Numbered from the stretch's first letter, positions 10,176-20,070 are shown. The stretch: DNA of 64,000 bases from Marifrigoribacter sp047730175 (GCF_047730175.1 NZ_CP159833.1:1488001-1552000); one strand, 5' to 3'. Numbers and translations: made by a program. The notes: generated by a model from the sequence alone, not told the origin.

Positions 10176-12005
10176 ATGGTAGAACTAGCAGGAATCATCA
10201 TATTAGGAATATTAGCACAATGGTTTGCTTGGAAATTTAAAATTCCAGCAATATTACCTCTACTGCTAATAGGCTTATTAGTAGGCCCTATAGCTGCTGA
10301 GTTTCTTTCAGAAGATGGTTCTAAATGGATTGAACCTATATGGAATGGAGAAGAAGGGCTATTTGCAGGGGAAAGTTTGTTTTATTTTGTTTCATTGGCC
10401 ATTAGCATTATACTTTTTGAAGGAGGATTAACTCTACGTTTGAGTGAAGTTAAAAATGTTGGAAGTGTCATTACAAGGCTAATTACATTAGGTTCCATCA
10501 TTACATTTTTTGGTGCAGGTATTGCTGTGCATTATATATTCAATTTAAGTTGGGAAATATCATACCTTTTTTCAGCATTGATCATAGTAACAGGACCTAC
10601 GGTAATTACACCAATCTTAAGGAATATTCCACTTAAAAAGGATGTTTCAGCAATATTGAAATGGGAGGGAATTTTAATAGACCCTATTGGAGCTCTAGTT
10701 GCAGTACTAGTTTTTGAATTTATTAGTGTGGGTGGCGGTGGAGAATTTACTAAAACTGCTTTCATTGAATTTGGTAAGATTGTTTTATTTGGGTCTACCT
10801 TCGGATTTACATTCGCACATGCTTTAAATTTTGCGATAAATAAAAAATGGATTCCTCATTATCTATTAAATGTATTCGCTTTAGCTTCAGTATTGGGAGT
10901 TTTTGTATTGTCTGATAGTTTTGCACATGAATCAGGATTACTTGCAGTAGTAGTTATGGGAATGGTTTTAGGCGCTAGCAAGTCTAAATTTTTAGACGAA
11001 CTACTATACTTCAAAGAATCTTTAAGTGTATTGCTTATTTCAATCTTATTCATATTGCTTTCTGCAAATATGAATATGGAAGAATTGTATTTGCTTTATA
11101 ATTGGAAAACGGCTGTTTTGTTTGCAATCATCATTTTTGTGATAAGACCTTTGGGTGTTTTTGTAAGTACCTATAAATCTACTTTAAGTATTAATGAAAA
11201 ATTATTTATAAGCTGGGTAGGACCTAGAGGTATTGTAGCTGCTGGTATTGCTTCATTATTTGGATTAAAATTAGCAAAGGAGGGAGTGCCTGGTGCTGAG
11301 TTTATTACGCCATTGGTTTTTATGGTGGTATTAGGGACTGTATTATTAAATGCAACGACGGCACGTTTATTTGCAAGGATTGTTGGTGTTTTTCTGAAGA
11401 AATCTGAGGGTATATTAATTATAGGGGCCTCTGAAGTTTCACGACTTATAGGTAAGTATCTAGATGATCATGATAGACATGTTGTTATAATAGATAGTAA
11501 TCAAACGAATATAGGCTTAGCAAAAGAATTAGGGCTAGAAGCTTTAAATACAAATATCTATACAGATAACTTAAAAGATAATATTGAATTAAATGATGTA
11601 GGATTCATCATGGCTTTAACAGGAAATAAGGACATTAATAATTATGCAATTAATAAATACGGAACGCAATTTGGTGAAAATGGAGCCTATCGATTAGCAA
11701 CTACTGAAGAAATGAACGACCCTAATAATAACTCTAAAGTTGGTCTATTTTCAAACACAGACGATTTTGAATTATTAACTAGAACCGCTAGAAAATTTCC
11801 ACAGATTAACGAAATAATATTAAAAGATAAAACCCATTATGATAAGCTAATTGAGTTTACTAGAAATGATAAAGACAGTATTCCTCTATTTTTAAAAGAT
11901 AAAGATGATGAATTAGAAATTATTTTGACCAATAGTGAAGAATTAAATAAAATTGAAAAAGGTTGGCAATTAGTATATTTGGGTAAACCTATAATATTAA
12001 AATAA
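10176..12005 (+). CDS. Monovalent cation:proton antiporter (CPA family) with TrkA-N-like domain
   Basis: A 609-residue inner-membrane antiporter. About 12-13 hydrophobic segments span residues 1-400, including 'FEGGLTLR', 'GPTVITPILR' and 'SWVGPRGIVAAG', motifs typical of NhaP/CPA1-type exchangers. From about residue 411 the chain becomes soluble and begins with a Rossmann-like nucleotide-binding element (ILIIGASEVSRLIG, then VVIIDSN), resembling a TrkA-N regulatory domain. Ion choice (Na+ or K+) cannot be read from sequence. A second, shorter antiporter without this domain lies at 57,683-58,927. Confidence 0.88.
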   Translation: MVELAGIIILGILAQWFAWKFKIPAILPLLLIGLLVGPIAAEFLSEDGSKWIEPIWNGEEGLFAGESLFYFVSLAISIILFEGGLTLRLSEVKNVGSVITRLITLGSIITFFGAGIAVHYIFNLSWEISYLFSALIIVTGPTVITPILRNIPLKKDVSAILKWEGILIDPIGALVAVLVFEFISVGGGGEFTKTAFIEFGKIVLFGSTFGFTFAHALNFAINKKWIPHYLLNVFALASVLGVFVLSDSFAHESGLLAVVVMGMVLGASKSKFLDELLYFKESLSVLLISILFILLSANMNMEELYLLYNWKTAVLFAIIIFVIRPLGVFVSTYKSTLSINEKLFISWVGPRGIVAAGIASLFGLKLAKEGVPGAEFITPLVFMVVLGTVLLNATTARLFARIVGVFLKKSEGILIIGASEVSRLIGKYLDDHDRHVVIIDSNQTNIGLAKELGLEALNTNIYTDNLKDNIELNDVGFIMALTGNKDINNYAINKYGTQFGENGAYRLATTEEMNDPNNNSKVGLFSNTDDFELLTRTARKFPQINEIILKDKTHYDKLIEFTRNDKDSIPLFLKDKDDELEIILTNSEELNKIEKGWQLVYLGKPIILK

Positions 12006-12063
12006 TTTATTTAATAAAATAACATTAGTGAAAGTAAAACGTTAAAGACAAAAACAAATTCCA

Positions 12064-12294
12064 TTGAAAAAAATAATCACCACTTTTTTACTTGTATCTA
12101 TATTAATGACGTTCTCTTGTTCAGATGATAAATCTAGAACGTGTACTACTTGTAACTCTCCACAAACAACTTCATTTGAGCTTTGTCAGGAATCTAATGG
12201 TAATGCATCTGTAAATGGTGAAAACACAGGAGTTAGTTATGCCGTTTACTTAGCGGATCTTGAGGCTGATGGAACCGTATGTGGATCTAATTAA
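12064..12294 (+). CDS. Small cysteine-containing lipoprotein, unknown function
   Basis: A 76-residue predicted lipoprotein using a TTG start: MKKIITTFLLVSILMTFSC with lipobox TFSC, then a mature part of about 57 residues with a CTTC motif and two more cysteines. I do not recognise the family. The TTG start is supported because the only in-frame ATG further in would remove most of the signal peptide. The stop overlaps the convergent saccharopine dehydrogenase-like gene by 4 bp. It is probably expressed behind the antiporter gene, 58 bp upstream. Confidence 0.6.
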   Translation: MKKIITTFLLVSILMTFSCSDDKSRTCTTCNSPQTTSFELCQESNGNASVNGENTGVSYAVYLADLEADGTVCGSN

Positions 12295-13661
12295 CTGCCA
12301 ACATTGTCTGGGTTATACCCTAAATATTCTCCTTCTTTTTCAACAAAATTAACCCCATAATCTTCTAATTCTTTTAAGATAGGATCATAAATGTTTTTTA
12401 GAATAGGTAGTTGAACTCCATAGGTAGTGATTTCTTTATTAAGAATTTTAAGTGAAGCAATTGCAACGGGTAAACCTACTGTTTTTGCCATAGCGGTATA
12501 GGTTTGGTCATCTCCTTTAATAACCATGCTACTATCAATCTGGTGATTTTTACCGTCTAATTCATATCCAAATTTATGATACATCACTATCATGTCTTTA
12601 TCCTCTTCATCTAAGGTCCATTTTTCCATCAATATTTTCTGAAGTGCTTGCGCTGGAGTTGCATTTTTAACATCAATAGTTTTAGTGCCATTAAATAGAT
12701 CAAGGTCTAATAGTTTTTCCCATAAAAGATCATCTTGATCAATTTTTAAATTATGACGTAACTTTAATTCAACCGAATCGGTAGGAGAATAGGGTAAAAA
12801 TAAATTAAGATATTCTCTATAAGTTAGTCCCTCAGAATTAGGAATGGTATAGCTGTCATCTGTCATTCCTAGTTGTACAAAGAAATTCCATGCTTTACTA
12901 AAACCAACTTTACGAATGGTTCCCCTATATAAAGTAAGGATGTCATTTAGACCATATATTGATCGGTATTTTAATGAATTTCTATTAGCATATACTTCAA
13001 ATTTACCATAACCATCAACTTGTATAATTTCAGTTCTTCTAAATAAACGATGATAAGGAATGTATTTATTCTTCCCTTCTTGGATGAATTCTGCTGCACC
13101 TCCTTGGCCAGCCAATATTACATTTCTTGGGTTCCATGTAAACTTATAATTCCAAAGATTTGTGTCGCTTTCAGGAGCAATTAATCCACCGGTAAACGAT
13201 TCAAATAAAAGCATTTTACCTCCTTTATCACGAATACGGTCAATAACTTGCATAGCGCTCATATGATCTATGCCTGGATCTAATCCAATTTCATTCATAA
13301 AGACTAATTCTTTAGCCTTAGCTTTTGCATTTAAACCTTGCATCTCTTTGCTAATATAGGATGCAGTAACAAGGTGCTTACCATAAGTAAGACAATCTTT
13401 TGCAACTTCCATATGATAACGTGCAGGCAGCATAGAGATTACTAGATTACTGCTTTGCACTGCTTCAGTTCTTTGCTTGTCATTAAATACATCCAATAAA
13501 ATACCTTTTGCATTTGGGTGATCTTTAGTGAATTTCTGGGCAGAGTTTAATGAAATATCACCAATAGTTATAAATAGGTTTTCAGATTGAGACTTATCTA
13601 ATAAATACTTTATTAAACTTGTAGCAGAACGTCCAGCACCTATAATTAATATATTTCTCAT
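12291..13661 (-). CDS. Saccharopine dehydrogenase family oxidoreductase
   Basis: A 456-residue NAD(P)-dependent oxidoreductase. The N-terminal Rossmann motif is IIGAGRSATSL, and the long C-terminal domain ('NEIGLDPGIDHMSA', 'FTGGLIAPES', 'LAGQGGAAEF') matches saccharopine dehydrogenase/reductase (Lys9-like) proteins involved in lysine degradation through the saccharopine route. No partner lysine-ketoglutarate reductase is seen nearby, so the substrate remains inferred. It converges with the small lipoprotein gene and diverges from the DUF423 gene. Confidence 0.85.
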   Translation of the reverse strand: MRNILIIGAGRSATSLIKYLLDKSQSENLFITIGDISLNSAQKFTKDHPNAKGILLDVFNDKQRTEAVQSSNLVISMLPARYHMEVAKDCLTYGKHLVTASYISKEMQGLNAKAKAKELVFMNEIGLDPGIDHMSAMQVIDRIRDKGGKMLLFESFTGGLIAPESDTNLWNYKFTWNPRNVILAGQGGAAEFIQEGKNKYIPYHRLFRRTEIIQVDGYGKFEVYANRNSLKYRSIYGLNDILTLYRGTIRKVGFSKAWNFFVQLGMTDDSYTIPNSEGLTYREYLNLFLPYSPTDSVELKLRHNLKIDQDDLLWEKLLDLDLFNGTKTIDVKNATPAQALQKILMEKWTLDEEDKDMIVMYHKFGYELDGKNHQIDSSMVIKGDDQTYTAMAKTVGLPVAIASLKILNKEITTYGVQLPILKNIYDPILKELEDYGVNFVEKEGEYLGYNPDNVGS

Positions 13662-13683
13662 TCCTGTTATTTTCGTAGATTTG
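13654..13683 (+). promoter_or_regulatory. Candidate Bacteroidota-type promoter for the DUF423 gene
   Basis: The box TAGATTTG (13676-13683) matches the Bacteroidota -7 consensus TAnnTTTG. TTTC, 18 bp upstream, fits three of four bases of the -33 TTTG box. It lies 47 bp before the start of the DUF423 gene. Confidence 0.4.
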
Positions 13684-13730
13684 GGATTAAATTATGTTGT
13701 AGCGAAAGTACTAAATAGTAAACGTTTCTT

Positions 13731-14123
13731 ATGGAAAACTTTAATAAAAAAATTGTTGTAATTGCTGCTTTTTTAGGAGCATTAACTATTGCAATTGGAG
13801 CTTTTGGAGCACATGGGTTAAAAGAATTAGTTGATGCCAATGCATTAAAATCTTTTGAAACAGGGGTGCGTTATCAAATGTATCATATTATTGTCCTTTT
13901 AGTCATTGGATTAACCCCAATTATCCCTTTAAAAGTTAAAAAAACTATCTTTTTATTTTTTATTATTGGAATCTTGCTTTTTTCAGGCTCTATATATTTA
14001 CTTTCTTTAAATGCAATTCTTCCTTTTAATGCAAAGTCAATAGCGTTTATAACACCAATAGGCGGTCTATCATTTATTATTGGTTGGTTCTATTTGTGTT
14101 ATAGTTTTTCTAAAATAAAATGA
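13731..14123 (+). CDS. DUF423 family small membrane protein
   Basis: A 130-residue inner-membrane protein with four hydrophobic helices. The family signature 'GAFGAHGLK' follows the first helix and 'SFETGVRYQMYHI' precedes the second, as in the YgdD/DUF423 family. The biochemical function of this family is unknown. It stands alone between a divergent oxidoreductase gene and pckA, and probably has its own promoter. Confidence 0.88.
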   Translation: MENFNKKIVVIAAFLGALTIAIGAFGAHGLKELVDANALKSFETGVRYQMYHIIVLLVIGLTPIIPLKVKKTIFLFFIIGILLFSGSIYLLSLNAILPFNAKSIAFITPIGGLSFIIGWFYLCYSFSKIK

Positions 14124-14168
14124 TTCATATTTATATAATTTTAAATCGTCTATCTATGTTAGATTTAT

Positions 14169-14176
14169 TATTTTTG
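14169..14176 (+). promoter_or_regulatory. Candidate -7 box upstream of pckA
   Basis: TATTTTTG fits TAnnTTTG and lies 25 bp before the pckA start. I see no good TTTG box at the expected upstream distance, so this is tentative. Confidence 0.3.
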
Positions 14177-14201
14177 TAGACCTCAACAATTAATAAAAGT
14201 T

Positions 14202-15797
14202 ATGGTCGACAAAAACCAAACTACTAAAATAATTTCGTTAACAAAATACGGGATCCAGAATGCAACTATTAATTATCAACTTTCATCGCAACAACTTCAC
14301 GATGAAACAATAAAAAAAGGACAAGGTAAAGAATCCAGTACTGGTGCACTTGCAGTTAATACTGGTGAGTTTACTGGTAGATCGCCGAAGGACCGATTTA
14401 TTGTTAAAGATGAGATTACTGAGGATAAAATATGGTGGGGAGATATAAATATTCCTTTTTCTTCTGAAAAATTTGATGCGCTTTATGATAAGGTAGCTGA
14501 ATATCTTTCAGAAAAAGAACTATATGTTCGAGACAGTTATGTGTGTGCAGATGATAATTACAAGCTAAATATTAGAGTAATCAACGAATATCCTTGGTCT
14601 AACATGTTTTCTTATAATATGTTTTTACGTCCAACGGAAAAAGAACTTGAAGGATTTGATCCTGAATGGTTAGTTGTAAACGCTCCTGGATTTATGTCCG
14701 TTGCTGATGAGGACGGAACAAGACAACATAATTTTGCTATTTTAAATTTTACTAAAAAAATTGCATTAATAGGGGGTACTGGTTATACAGGTGAAATAAA
14801 GAAAGGTATTTTTTCTGCGTTGAATTTTATTTTACCAGTTTTTAAGAATACGTTACCAATGCACTGTTCTGCTAATGTAGGTGAAAAAGGGGATACTGCT
14901 ATTTTCTTTGGTCTTTCAGGTACAGGTAAAACAACATTATCCGCAGACCCAGATAGAAAACTAATTGGAGATGATGAACACGGATGGACAGCAGAAAACA
15001 CTGTTTTTAATTTTGAAGGAGGTTGTTACGCTAAAGTAATTGATCTTTCTGAAGAAAACGAACCAGAAATTTACCACGCTATTAAACCTGGTGCTATTCT
15101 TGAAAATATTATAATGGATGAGAATGGTGAAGTAGATTTTAATGATACTTCAATTACGCCAAATACACGAGTGAGTTACCCAATATATCATATCGATAAT
15201 ATTCAAGTACCTTCTATAGGTAGAAATCCAAAGAATATTTTCTTTTTAACTGCTGATGCGTTTGGAGTATTGCCTCCAATTTCTAAACTAACGCCAGGAC
15301 AAGCTGCATATCACTTTATTAGCGGATATACAGCAAAGGTAGCCGGTACTGAAGAAGGAATCGATGAGCCATTGCCAAGTTTTTCTGCTTGTTTTGGAGC
15401 ACCATTTATGCCATTACATCCTACAAAATATGCTGAGATGTTAAGTAAAAAAATGCAAGAGGCAGATGTAAATGTTTGGCTAATTAATACGGGTTGGACA
15501 GGGGGTTCATACGGGGTTGGAAAACGCATGAAACTAAAATATACAAGAGCAATGATAACAGCTGCTTTAGAGGGTGACTTAGACAATATTACTTTCAAAA
15601 AGCATCCAATATTTGGGCTCAAGATACCTCAATCTTGTACTAATGTTCCTTCTGAAGTATTAAATCCAAAAGATACTTGGTTAGATAAAGAAGGGTATGA
15701 CGTTAAAGCAAAAGAACTATCAGCTTCCTTTAAAAAGAACTTCGAGCAGTTTGAAGAATATGCAAATGAAGAGATATTAGCAGGAGCACCTTGTTAA
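14202..15797 (+). CDS. pckA: Phosphoenolpyruvate carboxykinase (ATP)
   Basis: Cytoplasmic ATP-type PEP carboxykinase of 531 residues, the normal length. It converts oxaloacetate and ATP to phosphoenolpyruvate, CO2 and ADP, the entry to gluconeogenesis. The family motifs are GEFTGRSPKDRF near residue 57, the P-loop kinase motif GLSGTGKTT at 237-245, the metal-binding 'IGDDEHGW', and 'NTGWTGGSYGVG'. It is a single-gene unit with a candidate promoter box before it and a strong terminator 24 bp after it. Confidence 0.97.
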   Translation: MVDKNQTTKIISLTKYGIQNATINYQLSSQQLHDETIKKGQGKESSTGALAVNTGEFTGRSPKDRFIVKDEITEDKIWWGDINIPFSSEKFDALYDKVAEYLSEKELYVRDSYVCADDNYKLNIRVINEYPWSNMFSYNMFLRPTEKELEGFDPEWLVVNAPGFMSVADEDGTRQHNFAILNFTKKIALIGGTGYTGEIKKGIFSALNFILPVFKNTLPMHCSANVGEKGDTAIFFGLSGTGKTTLSADPDRKLIGDDEHGWTAENTVFNFEGGCYAKVIDLSEENEPEIYHAIKPGAILENIIMDENGEVDFNDTSITPNTRVSYPIYHIDNIQVPSIGRNPKNIFFLTADAFGVLPPISKLTPGQAAYHFISGYTAKVAGTEEGIDEPLPSFSACFGAPFMPLHPTKYAEMLSKKMQEADVNVWLINTGWTGGSYGVGKRMKLKYTRAMITAALEGDLDNITFKKHPIFGLKIPQSCTNVPSEVLNPKDTWLDKEGYDVKAKELSASFKKNFEQFEEYANEEILAGAPC

Positions 15798-15820
15798 TAA
15801 ACTAAAATTATCTTAATAAA

Positions 15821-15850
15821 AAAAGGCGCTAAATTTTAGCGCCTTTTTTA
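15821..15850 (+). terminator. Rho-independent terminator after pckA (possibly bidirectional)
   Basis: AAAAGGCGCTA and TAGCGCCTTTT form a perfect stem around a short AATTT loop, with A and T tracts on both sides. It can therefore also serve the convergent hemD transcript. Confidence 0.88.
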
Positions 15851-15867
15851 TTACTATATAAGAAGTA

Positions 15868-16617
15868 TTATTTACGTTTATTTATTTTAATGATATATTT
15901 TTCAAGAGCCATTGTCATTGAAGGTGTTTCAGGAGTTGGAGCTTGAATGTCAACGCGCAATCCTTTTTCAGTAGCTGCTTTTACCGTTGTGTTTCCAAAC
16001 ACTGCAATTCGAGTATCATTTTGCTCAAAATCTGGAAAATTTTCGAATAAGGATTTTATTCCGCTAGGGCTAAAAAACACCAAGATATCGTAGTACACAT
16101 TCCTTAATCCAGAAAGGTCACTAACCACAGTTTTATAAAAAGTTGCTTGTTTCCAATCTAATTTTAGTTCATTAAGTAAATTAGGTACTTCAGGCTTTAA
16201 TTTATCCGAAGAAGGCAATAAAAATTTTTCAGTTTTATATTTCTTTATAAGCGGTGAAAGTTCAGTAAATGTTCTTTTCCCCACATAAATCTTTCTTTTT
16301 CTATAGACTACATACTTTTGAAGGTAATATGCCACAGCTTCACTTTGGCAAAAATACTTCATAGCATCTGGCACTTTAAATCGTAACTCTTCAGCAATTC
16401 TAAAATAATGATCAACTGCATTTCTACTAGTTAAAATTATTGCTGTATAGTTAGATAAATCTACTTTTTGTGAACGTACATCTTTCCCTGTAACTCCTTC
16501 TACATGTATAAAAGGTACAAAGTCTATTTTCACCTTTTGCTTTTCAATTAAATCGAAATAAGGGGAGTTTTCAACTTTAGGCTCAGGTTGCGAAACTAAT
16601 ATAGTTTTCACTTTCAT
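15868..16617 (-). CDS. hemD: Uroporphyrinogen-III synthase
   Basis: A 249-residue HemD-family protein, which cyclises hydroxymethylbilane to uroporphyrinogen III in heme biosynthesis. The family is poorly conserved. The visible signatures are 'IILTSRNAVDHYFR' in the first lobe and 'VFFSPSGIKSLFENF' and 'IAVFGNTTVKAATEKG' in the second. It lies 31 bp downstream of a DUF4271 gene, an arrangement I know from other flavobacterial genomes. No other heme genes are near. Confidence 0.85.
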   Translation of the reverse strand: MKVKTILVSQPEPKVENSPYFDLIEKQKVKIDFVPFIHVEGVTGKDVRSQKVDLSNYTAIILTSRNAVDHYFRIAEELRFKVPDAMKYFCQSEAVAYYLQKYVVYRKRKIYVGKRTFTELSPLIKKYKTEKFLLPSSDKLKPEVPNLLNELKLDWKQATFYKTVVSDLSGLRNVYYDILVFFSPSGIKSLFENFPDFEQNDTRIAVFGNTTVKAATEKGLRVDIQAPTPETPSMTMALEKYIIKINKRK

Positions 16618-16648
16618 AAATCACAGTGTTTAATAACCAGTTTAATAT

Positions 16649-17284
16649 TTATACTAGTGTTATATATAGTATAATAAAAGGTGAAATTTCAAGAGCGCAA
16701 AGGTACAAAATAAAATAAAAAAAATTGTTTAAAATGTTATTTTTGTATGTCTTGTAACTATAAATCAAAGAAATGGCATTAAAAAAGACAATGCAAGTGG
16801 CTAAAATGATAAGGACTACTTTGCTTGGTTCTATTATGTAATAGAATAAAATATTAGCTAAAAATAACAACAAAGCAAGGAAGTTTTTATAACTTAATTT
16901 TAAATAAATGTATTGATTTATAATACCTTCAATTGAAAAAATAACACTAATAATCTTCTCAACACTCATTTTAATAAGTATAAAAACGGTATATCCAGTC
17001 AAGATTTGAATAAATAGCCAAGAATTTCCACTTGTTTTATTCTCAAAAAATAAAAAAATAAACAAGGAGGCCACGCATACCTGTACAATAAAAAGAAGTA
17101 AGTTAAAAGGATGTATTATTAAGTCGTTCTTCCCCTGTATTAAAAAATACTTATTAGTTAAAGGAAGTAATATAAATTCTTCAAAACGTTTTGGATATAG
17201 GTATTTTGCTAAAGCGATAACAATAAAACAGCTAACCAATATTAATGTGACCCAATCTAAAGATTCTATATGTCTTTCTATCAA
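16649..17284 (-). CDS. DUF4271 family membrane protein
   Basis: A 211-residue protein with about six hydrophobic helices and a short N-terminal region (SLDWVTLILVSCFI, then KYLYPKRFEEFI). This matches the DUF4271 family, which is largely confined to Bacteroidota and has no established function. Its position directly upstream of hemD with 31 bp spacing suggests one transcript. Confidence 0.75.
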   Translation of the reverse strand: MIERHIESLDWVTLILVSCFIVIALAKYLYPKRFEEFILLPLTNKYFLIQGKNDLIIHPFNLLLFIVQVCVASLFIFLFFENKTSGNSWLFIQILTGYTVFILIKMSVEKIISVIFSIEGIINQYIYLKLSYKNFLALLLFLANILFYYIIEPSKVVLIILATCIVFFNAISLIYSYKTYKNNILNNFFYFILYLCALEISPFIILYITLV

Positions 17285-17408
17285 TTTTAAAACTTATAAA
17301 GTGGCTATAAAGGTACTGTAAATATAATTTTGAAAAGAAGGCTTCATTTACAATTTCATTCACATTTATTTGCCTGAAAAAAGGTACATTTGCTTATAAA
17401 ATTTGAGT

Positions 17409-18140
17409 ATGTCTAAAGCCTTAGTGGTGATACCAACTTACAATGAATCTGAGAATATTGAACGTATAATTCATGCTATTTTCTCGTTAGAACATTCGTT
17501 CGATATTTTGGTGGTAGATGATAATTCTCCAGATGGCACAGCAAGTTTGGTGAAAACTCTTAGTAAAGAATTTCCAAATCAGATTTATTTAGAAGAAAGA
17601 AAAGGCAAATTAGGACTGGGCACCGCTTATATTCATGGATTTAAATGGGCTTTAAATAGGGACTATGATTATATCTTTGAAATGGATGCCGATTTTTCTC
17701 ATAATCCAAATGATCTAATTAAATTATTCGATGCATGTCATATGCAAGGATTTGATATGGCAATTGGATCTCGTTATAAAACAGGAGTAAATGTTGTAAA
17801 TTGGCCTATGTCAAGAGTGTTGTTATCTTGGTTAGCTTCAAAGTATGTTAGGCTTATAACAGGCATGGATATTTGTGATACAACCGCTGGATTTATTTGC
17901 TATAAACGCGCTGTTTTAGAAAAAATAAATTTAGAAAAAATTCAATTTGTAGGATATGCATTTCAAATAGAAATGAAATTTAAAACCTATTTAAATAAAT
18001 TTAAAATTATTGAAATACCTGTAATTTTTACAGATAGAATAAAAGGAGAGTCTAAAATGAGTGGGGGTATTATTTCTGAAGCAATATTTGGAGTGATGTC
18101 CATGAAGTTTAAAAGTCTTTTTACTAAATATGAAATTTAA
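17409..18140 (+). CDS. Polyprenol-phosphate mannosyltransferase-like GT2 glycosyltransferase
   Basis: GT-A fold family 2 glycosyltransferase related to dolichyl-/polyprenol-phosphate mannose synthases. The motifs are 'VVIPTYNESENI' at the N-terminus, the metal-binding 'EMDADFSHNP' and 'SRYKTGVNVVNWP'. There are no C-terminal membrane helices, as in the soluble DPM1 type. I chose the ATG at 17409 rather than the TTG two codons earlier. It heads a run with dihydroorotase and a DUF4296 lipoprotein. The sugar donor and lipid acceptor are inferred from family only. Confidence 0.87.
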   Translation: MSKALVVIPTYNESENIERIIHAIFSLEHSFDILVVDDNSPDGTASLVKTLSKEFPNQIYLEERKGKLGLGTAYIHGFKWALNRDYDYIFEMDADFSHNPNDLIKLFDACHMQGFDMAIGSRYKTGVNVVNWPMSRVLLSWLASKYVRLITGMDICDTTAGFICYKRAVLEKINLEKIQFVGYAFQIEMKFKTYLNKFKIIEIPVIFTDRIKGESKMSGGIISEAIFGVMSMKFKSLFTKYEI

Positions 18141-18199
18141 AAAAGGAGTACCTCTAAAACCCCTTTTAATTAAGATAAACGATTAGTTTAAAAAAATAA

Positions 18200-19540
18200 A
18201 TGAAGACCACATTAATTAAGAACGCAAGCATTGTAAACGAAGGAAAGATTTTTATCGGAGATGTCCTTATTCAAAATGATTGTATCGTAGATGTTGCAGA
18301 AAGTATCAGTGTAAAAAATGCTGAAACGATAGTGGTTGAAGCAGATGGTTGTTTCTTACTTCCAGGAATGATAGATGATCAAGTACATTTTAGAGAACCA
18401 GGACTAACACATAAAGCAACAATAGAAACTGAATCTAAAGCTGCAGTAGCTGGTGGAATTACGACTTTTATTGAAATGCCCAATACCGTTCCTCAAGCGA
18501 CAACAATCGATTTGTTAGAGGAAAAATTTGAAATTGCAAAGAATACATCTTGGGCAAATTATTCATTTATGTTTGGAGGCACCAATGATAACTTAGATGA
18601 AATATTAAAGGTTGATGAACAAAAAGTTGCAGGACTTAAGTTATTTTTAGGTTCTTCAACAGGAAATATGTTGGTGGATGATCCAGAAGTGTTGGAAGAA
18701 ATTTTCAAAAAAACAAACCTTCTTATTTCAGTTCATTGTGAAGATGAAGCTACTATTAAAAAGAATCTTGACACTTATTTAAATGAATATGGTGAAGATA
18801 TTCCGATAGAATTACACCCAAAAATTCGAAGTGAAGAAGCTTGTTATTTATCTTCTTCAAAAGCAATAAAATTAGCAAAAAAAACAGGAGCTAGATTGCA
18901 CGTATTTCATGTGTCTACGGCAAAAGAAACAAGTCTATTTTCAAAAAGGAAACCGCTAGCAGAAAAGAAAATAACTTCAGAAGTTTGTATCCATCATTTA
19001 TGGTTTACGGATGAAGATTATGCTTCTAAAGGAACAAAAATAAAGTGGAATCCTGCTGTAAAAACTAAAAAAGACCAAGAAGGATTATGGAAAGCGTTAC
19101 TGAGTGATAGAATAGATGTCATAGCAACAGATCATGCGCCACATACCTTAGATGAAAAATCGAATGTGTACACAAAAGCTCCTTCAGGAGGGCCTTTAGT
19201 ACAACATGCTTTAGTAGCATTATTAGAAATGCATCATAGAGGTAGAATTTCATTAGAAAAAATTGTAGAAAAAACGGCTCATAATCCAGCGATACTTTTT
19301 CAGATAAAAGACCGTGGATATATTAGAAAAGGATATAAAGCAGACTTAGTGTTAGTTAATTTGAATGCTCCTTGGACAGTAAATAAAGATAATATTTTAT
19401 ACAAATGTGGTTGGTCACCATTTGAAGGAACTACATTTAAGTCAAGGATAACTCATACATTTGTAAATGGAGTGCTGACCTATCATAACTTTAAATTTCC
19501 AAATAAAAGCATACCTGAACGTTTAACGTTTAACAGATAA
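18200..19540 (+). CDS. pyrC: Dihydroorotase (class I type)
   Basis: Amidohydrolase-fold enzyme of 446 residues that interconverts N-carbamoyl-aspartate and dihydroorotate in pyrimidine synthesis. The metal site includes H63-F-R65 in 'DQVHFREPG', 'SVHCEDE' and 'HVFHVST', with the catalytic Asp311 in 'ATDHAPH'. The overall form is the long bacterial type annotated as dihydroorotase in Bacteroidota, although allantoinase-like relatives share the fold. The next gene begins 2 bp after its stop, so the pair is cotranscribed. Confidence 0.9.
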   Translation: MKTTLIKNASIVNEGKIFIGDVLIQNDCIVDVAESISVKNAETIVVEADGCFLLPGMIDDQVHFREPGLTHKATIETESKAAVAGGITTFIEMPNTVPQATTIDLLEEKFEIAKNTSWANYSFMFGGTNDNLDEILKVDEQKVAGLKLFLGSSTGNMLVDDPEVLEEIFKKTNLLISVHCEDEATIKKNLDTYLNEYGEDIPIELHPKIRSEEACYLSSSKAIKLAKKTGARLHVFHVSTAKETSLFSKRKPLAEKKITSEVCIHHLWFTDEDYASKGTKIKWNPAVKTKKDQEGLWKALLSDRIDVIATDHAPHTLDEKSNVYTKAPSGGPLVQHALVALLEMHHRGRISLEKIVEKTAHNPAILFQIKDRGYIRKGYKADLVLVNLNAPWTVNKDNILYKCGWSPFEGTTFKSRITHTFVNGVLTYHNFKFPNKSIPERLTFNR

Positions 19541-19542
19541 TA

Positions 19543-20070
19543 ATGAATTTAACTAAGCGTCAATATTTTTTTTCTTCTAAAAATCAATGGATATTTTTGA
19601 GTCTATTAATGGTTTTTATATATAGTTGTCAAGATGTAAAAATGCCAGAACGTCCTGAGAACCTTATATCAGAAGATAAAATTGTAAAAATTTATACGGA
19701 TGCTTATATCAATAATGCAGCTAAAAATGTAAATAATAAACTACTTATGGAGTCTGGGGTAAAATTAGATTCCATATTGTATGAAAAATATAATATAGAT
19801 AGCCTTCAATTTGCAAAGAGTAATGCTTATTATTCTTCAGATTTATCAAACTATGCGACTCTTTTTACAAGAGTTGATCTACGGTTAAAAGGTCTTCAGA
19901 TAAGAACAGAAAGTTTAGTTCTTGAAGAAGAAATTCGAGCTGAAGAAGCATTGTGTGATTCATTGTTCCCAAAAGATACATTACAAGTGAACGCTATAAA
20001 AGCAGATACACTTCTAATAACCCCAGTAAAAGTAGGCACAACGTTTATTTCGCCTGTAATAAGTGATTAA
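19543..20070 (+). CDS. DUF4296 domain-containing lipoprotein
   Basis: A 175-residue predicted lipoprotein. A hydrophobic N-terminal helix ends in a YSC lipobox (residues ~27-29), and the mature part starts 'QDVKMPERPENLISEDKI', a recognisable DUF4296 opening. The rest is helical and charged, with no catalytic motif. The function is unknown. Glycosyltransferase, dihydroorotase and this gene in a row is an arrangement familiar in Flavobacteriia. Its last 4 bp overlap the convergent epimerase gene. Confidence 0.78.
   Translation: MNLTKRQYFFSSKNQWIFLSLLMVFIYSCQDVKMPERPENLISEDKIVKIYTDAYINNAAKNVNNKLLMESGVKLDSILYEKYNIDSLQFAKSNAYYSSDLSNYATLFTRVDLRLKGLQIRTESLVLEEEIRAEEALCDSLFPKDTLQVNAIKADTLLITPVKVGTTFISPVISD

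Noticed and set aside
18141..18170. Weak hairpin after the GT2 gene as terminator
   Set aside because: AAAAGG/CCTTTT pairing is short with a long loop, and the next genes look cotranscribed.
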